A stretch of 10,956 nt of DNA from Frankia sp. (lineage in GTDB: Bacteria; Actinomycetota; Actinomycetes; Frankiales; Frankiaceae). The notes under the pieces were generated by a model. The model saw nothing but the letters and a program-made list of their open reading frames with translations. It did no database searches and had not been told where the DNA came from. The stretch lies in assembly GCA_019689615.1 (NCBI GenBank), contig JADGHD010000111.1, positions 1 through 10,956 on the forward strand, in the 5' to 3' direction. Made by a program: the position numbers and the translations under genes. Positions 6,462-10,956 of this stretch are shown here, piece after piece. Within the stretch, counting starts at the first letter, position 1; each line of letters starts with the position of its first letter.

Positions 6462-7998
6462 CCGGCCATCCCGGTGCCGGCTCGGCCGGCGGCCGGCCCA
6501 GGTCGACCAGCTCCGGCTCGTCGTAGGACAGGTACGAGTCGAAGATCGCCTCGCGGTCCTCCAGGAACAGCGAACGGGTGACCGCGTCGGCCAGCCGGCG
6601 CCCGCCGGTGCCCAGGCCGGAGTTCATGTTGCCGGTGAGTCCCATCGACAGCCGGGCGCCGTAGGTGAAGTTGTGCACCCGCCCGACCCAGGGCGCGCTG
6701 CCCGGCTCGCGCTCGGTGAACTCGAAGCCCGGGCCGAGGTAGGGGTAGCCGAGCAGGCCATCGTCCTCCCAGCCGGCCGGCGGCTTGTACCGGTCGGCCC
6801 AGGTGGCGACGACGGCGGCCAGGTCGGCCAGCTCGGGGCGGGCGGCCAGGTCCACCGTCGGGCCGGTGGCCCCGATGACCACGTCGAACCGGAACTCGCC
6901 GGCGGCGCCCGCCCGGACCACGATCTCGTCGCCGTCCATCCGCACGCTGTCCCACTGCGCCGAGGTGTGCCAGGCGAACGTGTCCCAGCGGGTGCACCGG
7001 TACCAGCTCGCCTGCGGCGGCGGCTGGTTGGTGCGCTGGAACCAGGCGGTGAACCGCCACTTGTCGTCGTCGGGCAGCTCCGGGTAGTGCGCGCCGTAGG
7101 CGTAGAACTCCATCCAGCGGAACGGGTTGACCCGCGGCACCCGCGCCCGCCGGTAGAACAGGTCGACGCTGGCGGCCCCGGCCTCGAGCGCCGAGGCGGC
7201 GTAGTCGAACGCTGATGCCCCGCCGCCGAGCACGCCGACGCGCCTGCCGGCCAGCCCGGTCAGGTCGGCGTGCGGGTCGCCGGTGTGCAGGTAGCGGCCG
7301 GCCGGCAGGTTGTCGCGGATGATCGCCGGTACCGTCCACTGGCCGTTGCCGGCCAGGCCCATCGCGAGCACGACCCGGCGGGCGTAGTACGTCTGGCCGC
7401 CGGCGGTGGCGACCTCCAGCAGCGGGCCGGGGGAGCCGGGCGCCGGGCGGATCGCGGCGACCTTGGTGTCGTTGCGGACGTCAGCCCCGGTGACCCGGCG
7501 GTACCAGCGCAGGTAGGCCTGCCAGTGCTCGCGCGGGATCCGGTCGAGCGTCTCCCATGCCTCGTCGCCGAACGCGGCCCGGTACCAGGCCTGCGGGGTC
7601 AGCGACGGCAGCCCCTGGTCGGGGCCGAGCACCCCCTTGGGGGTGCGCAGCGTGATCATCTTCGCGTAGGTCGTCCACGGGCCCTCGCTGCCCGCCGGCA
7701 TCTCGTCCAGCAGCACCGTGTTCGTCACGGCCCGGCGGCGCAGCGCGAACGCGGCGGTCAGGCCCGCCTGGCCGCCGCCGACGATGACGACGTCGTGGAC
7801 GTGCTGGCCGCCGTGGCTGCGCTGGGTCAGCCACGGCCGGTCCGGGAACGCGGTGAGCTCCAGCTCGCGGCGGACCCGGGCCTCCAGCGCGGCCAGTGCC
7901 TCGTGATCGAGGGCTGGCTCGTGATCGACCGCGGGCGGGGCGGGGCGCGTGTCGGCGCCTGGCGTCTGGCCGGCCTCGGGCAGCGGGCTCGCGGTCAT
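6448..7998 (-). CDS. FAD/NADPH-dependent flavin monooxygenase
   Basis: A class B-like flavoprotein monooxygenase of 516 residues that would hydroxylate a carbon or nitrogen of a small substrate using NADPH and O2. The first Rossmann motif VIVGGGQAGL (71-80, G74-x-G76-x-x-G79) binds FAD and the second VGVLGGGASAFD (254-265, G258-x-G260-x-x-A263) fits NADPH. Between them are MITLRTPKG (114-122) and a Trp-rich segment AYLRWYRRVTG (161-171). Near the C-terminus VIGATGPTVDL is the ATG-like motif of this superfamily. It resembles the N-hydroxylase/urate-hydroxylase-like group (SidA/IucD relatives; HpyO is a possible comparison, from memory and unverified). Residues 1-60 are an Ala/Pro-rich extension before the flavin domain. 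ATG 7998 overlaps the amidase stop as ATGA and has a strong AAGGAG five bases upstream, the best ribosome site in the operon. Substrate unknown; hydroxylating a heterocycle before ring opening is inferred. Confidence 0.9.
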   Translation of the reverse strand: MTASPLPEAGQTPGADTRPAPPAVDHEPALDHEALAALEARVRRELELTAFPDRPWLTQRSHGGQHVHDVVIVGGGQAGLTAAFALRRRAVTNTVLLDEMPAGSEGPWTTYAKMITLRTPKGVLGPDQGLPSLTPQAWYRAAFGDEAWETLDRIPREHWQAYLRWYRRVTGADVRNDTKVAAIRPAPGSPGPLLEVATAGGQTYYARRVVLAMGLAGNGQWTVPAIIRDNLPAGRYLHTGDPHADLTGLAGRRVGVLGGGASAFDYAASALEAGAASVDLFYRRARVPRVNPFRWMEFYAYGAHYPELPDDDKWRFTAWFQRTNQPPPQASWYRCTRWDTFAWHTSAQWDSVRMDGDEIVVRAGAAGEFRFDVVIGATGPTVDLAARPELADLAAVVATWADRYKPPAGWEDDGLLGYPYLGPGFEFTEREPGSAPWVGRVHNFTYGARLSMGLTGNMNSGLGTGGRRLADAVTRSLFLEDREAIFDSYLSYDEPELVDLGRPPAEPAPGWPDERA

Positions 7999-9269
7999 CG
8001 CAGCTCCTTAGCGATCGGGTCGAGCAACGTGGCGGCGGCCAGCAGGGCCTCGTCGCCACCGGCGAAGCCGATGAGCTGGACGCCGAGCGGCAGGCCGTCG
8101 ACGGTCAGCCACGGCGCGCTGAGCGCGGGCACGCCGAGCAGGCTCGCGGTCGCCGGCATCCGCCGGCAGCCGGTGCTGGCGTGCCCGTCGGGCGCCGGGT
8201 TGGTGGTGGCCAGCGTCAGCAGCACGTCGACGTCGGCGGCGAGCGCGGCGTGCGCGGCGCGCAGCTGGCGGCGGCTGGCGTGTGCCGCGGCGAGGCCGGC
8301 GTCGCCGGTCCGCGCGGCGTGATCGACCATCTCGGCCAGCCGCGCATCCGGCTCGCCGGCGGCGAGGTAGCCCGCCAGCAGGGCCGCGGACTCCCCGGCG
8401 AAGATGTCGAAGCACGTCTGCCCGGACCCGGCGACCGCGGCGTCGAACGCGGCGACGGCCGGCGGCCGGCGAAGCTCCACCCGCTCGTCCCGGCCGAGCA
8501 GCTCGGTCAGCGCGTCGAGCGCGGCCAGCGTCTCGGGGCGGGGCAGGCCGCCGTCGTCGAGGCGCACCCGGGCGACCCGCAGCGGCCGGTCCGCCGGCGG
8601 CGGGGGAGCCGGGGGCGCGGCGGCGTCGTCGAGCAGCACCGCGAGAGCCGCCCTCAGGTCGGCCAGCGACGCGGCGATCAGACCGAGGTCGTCGAGGGTG
8701 TCGGAGAGCAGGTGCATGCCGGCGCGCGGCAGCCGGCCGTGCGTCGGCTTGAAGCCCCACGCGCCGCAGTACGACGCCGGGCGCAGCGTGGACGCCTGGC
8801 TCTGGCTGGCCAGCGCCAGCGGGACGACGCCGGCGCCGACCGCCGCGCCCGAGCCGGCCGAGCTGCCGCCGGGGGTGGCGGCCGGGCGGTGCGGGTTGCT
8901 GGTGACGGTCGTCGTGCCGCAGGCGAACGGCGTCGACGTGGTCAGGCCGATCACTTCGGCGCCGGCGGCGCGCAGCCGGCGGACCGCCTCGGCGTCGGCC
9001 TCGGCCACCCGGTGGGCGAAGACCCGGGAGCCGAACCCGACCGGTGCCCCGGCCACGTCGATGATCTCCTTGACCGCGAACGGCATCCCGGCGAGCGGCC
9101 CGCCGGCGCCATCCCCGGCGGCGGCGCGGGCGGCGGCGGCGCGGGCCGCCGCGAGGTCGACGTGGGTGAACGCGCGCAGCGTCGGCTCGGCCCCGGCGAG
9201 CAGCCGCGCCGTCTCGCCCAGGTAGGCGGCGGCGTCGCCGGGCGTCCACGGCCGGGGCGCCACCGTCAT
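7995..9269 (-). CDS. Amidase signature family hydrolase with altered nucleophile loop
   Basis: Hydrolyses a small amide (or ureide) to acid and ammonia/amine with a Ser-cisSer-Lys triad. In this 424-residue protein the lysine is K67 in PFAVKEIIDV, the cis-serine S136 in TPGGSSAGS, and the nucleophile S160 in SQSQASTLRPASYCG; the 24-residue spacing between the two serines is that seen in the family (for example malonamidase E2). The two residues before the nucleophile, normally Gly-Gly, are Gln158-Ala159. The GFKPTHGRLPRAG stretch follows as expected, and VDGLPLGVQLIG closes the domain. At 424 residues it is shorter than many 450-500 residue members. ATG 9269 overlaps the upstream stop as ATGA with AGGTG seven bases upstream; the open frame up to 9950 is shadow. 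Substrate unknown; biuret-, malonamate- or formamide-type products of ring opening are candidates. Confidence 0.93.
   Translation of the reverse strand: MTVAPRPWTPGDAAAYLGETARLLAGAEPTLRAFTHVDLAAARAAAARAAAGDGAGGPLAGMPFAVKEIIDVAGAPVGFGSRVFAHRVAEADAEAVRRLRAAGAEVIGLTTSTPFACGTTTVTSNPHRPAATPGGSSAGSGAAVGAGVVPLALASQSQASTLRPASYCGAWGFKPTHGRLPRAGMHLLSDTLDDLGLIAASLADLRAALAVLLDDAAAPPAPPPPADRPLRVARVRLDDGGLPRPETLAALDALTELLGRDERVELRRPPAVAAFDAAVAGSGQTCFDIFAGESAALLAGYLAAGEPDARLAEMVDHAARTGDAGLAAAHASRRQLRAAHAALAADVDVLLTLATTNPAPDGHASTGCRRMPATASLLGVPALSAPWLTVDGLPLGVQLIGFAGGDEALLAAATLLDPIAKELR
8004..8009 (-). promoter_or_regulatory. Shine-Dalgarno AAGGAG for the flavin monooxygenase
   Basis: AAGGAG on the minus strand, five bases before ATG 7998, overlapping the last codons (Lys-Glu-Leu-Arg) of the amidase. 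It is the strongest ribosome site in the window and fixes this start; the monooxygenase may be translated more than its neighbours. Confidence 0.65.
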
Positions 9270-10180
9270 GGCGCGGGCACCTGGGCCACGTACCAGTCGT
9301 GGATCCGCGACGAGGTGACCGCGGCGACGCCCGGGGTGTCGACGACGGCGGCGACGATCCGCTCGATCTCGCCGACCCGGTGGGCCACGCCCATGATGTG
9401 CGGGTGCAGGCCGACCGGCATGACCAGCGGGTTGCGCTCGGCCTCCCGGCGGTGGCGGGCCAGGCTGCGCAGCGCCCGGTCGGCCAGGGCGCCGTCGGGC
9501 TGGCCGGCGACCTGGTAGGTGGTGACGTCGTTGAGCGCGAGCGTGTAGGGCAGGCCGAGGATCGGGCCGGCCGCGGTGGTCAGCCACACCGGCCGGTCGT
9601 CGATCATCCAGTCGTGGTTGAACTCCAGGCCGGCGCGGCGCATCAGGGCCAGTGAGTCGTCGGTCTGGTTCATCCCCGGGGACAGCCAGCCGCGCGGGGC
9701 GGTGCCGAACCGGGCGGTGATCCTGGCCAGCGCCTCGGCGATCACCGGCTCCTCGGCGTCGTACGACTGGATGCTCTGCTGGCGGACGCCGTGCGCGACC
9801 ACCTCCCAGCCGCGCTCCGCGATCAGGTCCGCGACCTGCGGGTAGTGGTCGATGACGGCGGCGTTGAGCGCGACGGTGACCGCGGGGCCGAGCGGGGCGA
9901 GCGCGTCGGCGAGCCGGGGGAGCCCGGCGCGCAGCCCGTAGAGCACCCACGAGTGGTTGGCGACGTCGGGGACGACGGTCAGGCCACCGGGCGCGGGCAG
10001 CGCGGCTCGCGGCATCGGCCGGTCCAGCGTCCAGTGCTCCAGGTTGACGACGATGTTGACCAGCACCGACGCGCCGTCGAGCGGCCGCAGGCGCACGGCG
10101 TCGGTGCTGAACGCGAACGGCGCCGGGGCCACCCGCTCCCGCGCCGCCGCCGTGGCGCCACCCGCCGGCGCGCCGGTCAT
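9266..10180 (-). CDS. Divergent PuuE-like polysaccharide deacetylase-fold hydrolase
   Basis: A 304-residue cytoplasmic NodB-fold protein, second of its kind in the operon and only distantly similar to the one at 5538-6461. Matching landmarks are VNIVVNLEHW (41-50), VPDVANHSWVLYGLRAGLPRL in the place of the ES..YGSR.G segment (70-90), VVAHGVRQQS (127-136), PRGWLSPGMNQTDDS (162-176), DWMIDDRPVWL (190-200) and GLHPHIMG (257-264). Glu48 sits where PuuE has its NxEEG glutamate. These are consistent with a metal-assisted amide or cyclic amide hydrolase. The first 25 residues are Ala/Pro-rich and may be disordered; the ATG at 10180 overlaps the upstream amidase stop as ATGA and has GGAG eight bases upstream. 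No signal peptide is visible, so cell-wall deacetylation is unlikely. Sitting between two amidases suggests it generates their substrate or acts on their product (inference). Confidence 0.88.
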   Translation of the reverse strand: MTGAPAGGATAAARERVAPAPFAFSTDAVRLRPLDGASVLVNIVVNLEHWTLDRPMPRAALPAPGGLTVVPDVANHSWVLYGLRAGLPRLADALAPLGPAVTVALNAAVIDHYPQVADLIAERGWEVVAHGVRQQSIQSYDAEEPVIAEALARITARFGTAPRGWLSPGMNQTDDSLALMRRAGLEFNHDWMIDDRPVWLTTAAGPILGLPYTLALNDVTTYQVAGQPDGALADRALRSLARHRREAERNPLVMPVGLHPHIMGVAHRVGEIERIVAAVVDTPGVAAVTSSRIHDWYVAQVPAP

Positions 10181-10937
10181 GCCAGGCGCTCCGCGAGGGC
10201 CAGCAGGACCTCGTCGTCGCCGGGCAGGCCGAGCAGGGAGACGCCGGCCGGCGCCCCGGCGGTCCGCCCGGCGGGCAGCGTGAGCTGGGGAGCGCCGGCC
10301 AGCGACGCCGGGACGACGAGCGGCAGGCAGCGGTCGCGCCAGGCCAACAGCTCGGCGTGGGTCGACGTGCGCGGCGGAGCGACGTCGATCGTCGTCGGCA
10401 GCACAGCCACCGCGTCCGCCGGCGCGCCGAGCAGCTCGGCCAGCCGGGCGCGCAGCGCGTCGCGCGCCGCCGAGGCCGCGGCGACCTCCGCGTCGCCGAC
10501 CTCGCGGGCCGCCCGGATCCTGCCCTCGATGCCCTCGCCGAGCACCGGGCGGGCGGCTTCGACCCAGGCGCCGTTGGACTGCCAGACCTCGCGGCTCATC
10601 AACGGCCAGAAGACGGGGGCGAGGCTGGCCGGCAGCGGGCTCCCGTCGGGGACCAGCGGTTCAGCGACGAGCTCAAGCCCCAGGCTGTCCGCCCAGCTCG
10701 CGGCGCTGCGGCGGGCGAGCGCGGCGAGCTCGTCGGTCGCGCGGGCGAGCAGGTCGGTGAGCAGGACCAGCCGGCGCACCGGCCGTGGCGGGGCCGCGGC
10801 CGGGCCGGCCGGCGCGAGCACCGCGAACGCGGCGGCGACCAGCCGGGGTGAGGCCGCCAGCAGGCCGACGGTGTCGAAGCCGGGGGCCATCGGCCGCACG
10901 CCGGTGGTGTCGATCCGGCCGTGGGTCGGCCGTAGGC
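10177..10937 (-). CDS. Amidase signature family protein, C-terminal part (5' end missing)
   Basis: The 3' portion of an amidase gene, 252 complete codons before the stop at 10177. The first visible residues, LRPTHGRIDTTGVRPMAPG, are the conserved segment directly after the catalytic serine loop, so the catalytic lysine and both serines lie beyond the contig end. The remainder includes VWQSNGAWVEAARPVLG, which resembles AMI1/indole-acetamide-type amidases, and the closing substrate-pocket motif APQLTLPAGRTAGAPAGVSLLG. The GTG at 10899 is an internal valine, not a start. The frame continues to 10956 only through an adapter remnant. It is the first visible gene of the minus operon and shares ATGA (10177-10180) with the next gene. 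It is not a duplicate of the amidase at 7995-9269: the C-terminal halves are clearly different in sequence. Confidence 0.88.
10189..10192 (-). promoter_or_regulatory. Shine-Dalgarno GGAG for the divergent PuuE-like gene
   Basis: GGAG on the minus strand eight bases before ATG 10180, inside the 3' end of the upstream amidase gene; supports the ATGA-coupled start. Confidence 0.4.
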
Positions 10938-10956
10938 CTGTCTCTTTTACACTTCT
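10938..10956. other. Tn5 mosaic end / Nextera adapter remnant at the contig end
   Basis: The final 19 bases CTGTCTCTTTTACACTTCT match the Tn5 mosaic end CTGTCTCTTATACACATCT at 17 of 19 positions; both mismatches are A to T (positions 10 and 16). The stretch is AT-rich against a strongly GC-rich background and starts abruptly inside a conserved amidase motif. A library artefact is far more likely than a natural element. Codons in it are not genomic. Confidence 0.9.

Noticed and set aside
10177..10899. A complete small protein starting at GTG 10899
   Set aside because: The amidase motif LRPTHGRIDTTG continues upstream of that GTG, so it is an internal codon of a truncated amidase.
10938..10956. 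A natural transposon end (IS50/Tn5-like) at the right border
   Set aside because: Only the synthetic mosaic end matches this well, it lies exactly at the contig end, and no transposase is present; library adapter is the simpler explanation.

Overview
The window is a very GC-rich stretch, visibly well above 70 % G+C. The codon third positions are almost all G or C, and nearly every reading frame is open for long distances. This, together with short protein families common in Actinomycetota, points to a high-GC actinomycete (Frankia-, Pseudonocardia- or Micromonospora-like); the genus cannot be fixed from sequence alone. It appears to be a whole short contig rather than a cut from a chromosome: its last 19 bases (10938-10956) match the Tn5 mosaic end used in Nextera libraries at 17 of 19 positions, so real genomic sequence probably stops at 10937.

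Layout. Nine genes in two convergent operons tile the contig. The plus-strand operon (67-4039) holds a class III PLP aminotransferase, a phytoene-desaturase-like FAD oxidoreductase and a plant-type SAM O-methyltransferase, joined by 4-bp ATGA overlaps. The minus-strand operon (10937 down to 4036) reads, in transcription order: an amidase (5' end cut off by the contig end), a divergent PuuE-like polysaccharide-deacetylase-fold hydrolase, a second amidase, a two-dinucleotide-fold flavin monooxygenase, a canonical PuuE/allantoinase-like hydrolase, and an ATZ/TRZ-type amidohydrolase/deaminase. Every junction overlaps (4 bp four times, 14 bp once). The two operons meet on one palindromic CTAG (4036-4039) that supplies both terminal stop codons. 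There is no intergenic base between 67 and the right end, so no room for a promoter, terminator or small RNA gene outside coding sequence, and none was recognised.

How the genes may work together. The minus operon combines four hydrolases that attack C-N bonds of amides, cyclic amides or amidines (two amidases, two PuuE-like enzymes), a deaminase-type amidohydrolase and a flavin hydroxylase. This is what one would expect for oxidation, deamination, ring opening and stepwise hydrolysis of a nitrogen heterocycle or ureide, resembling urate/allantoin or triazine catabolism in logic but not matching a pathway I know. The plus operon (aminotransferase, flavin oxidoreductase, O-methyltransferase) could transaminate the amine or aldehyde product, or be a tailoring cassette of a biosynthetic pathway. 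The substrate is unknown. Family assignments are well supported by motifs; the pathway is inference.
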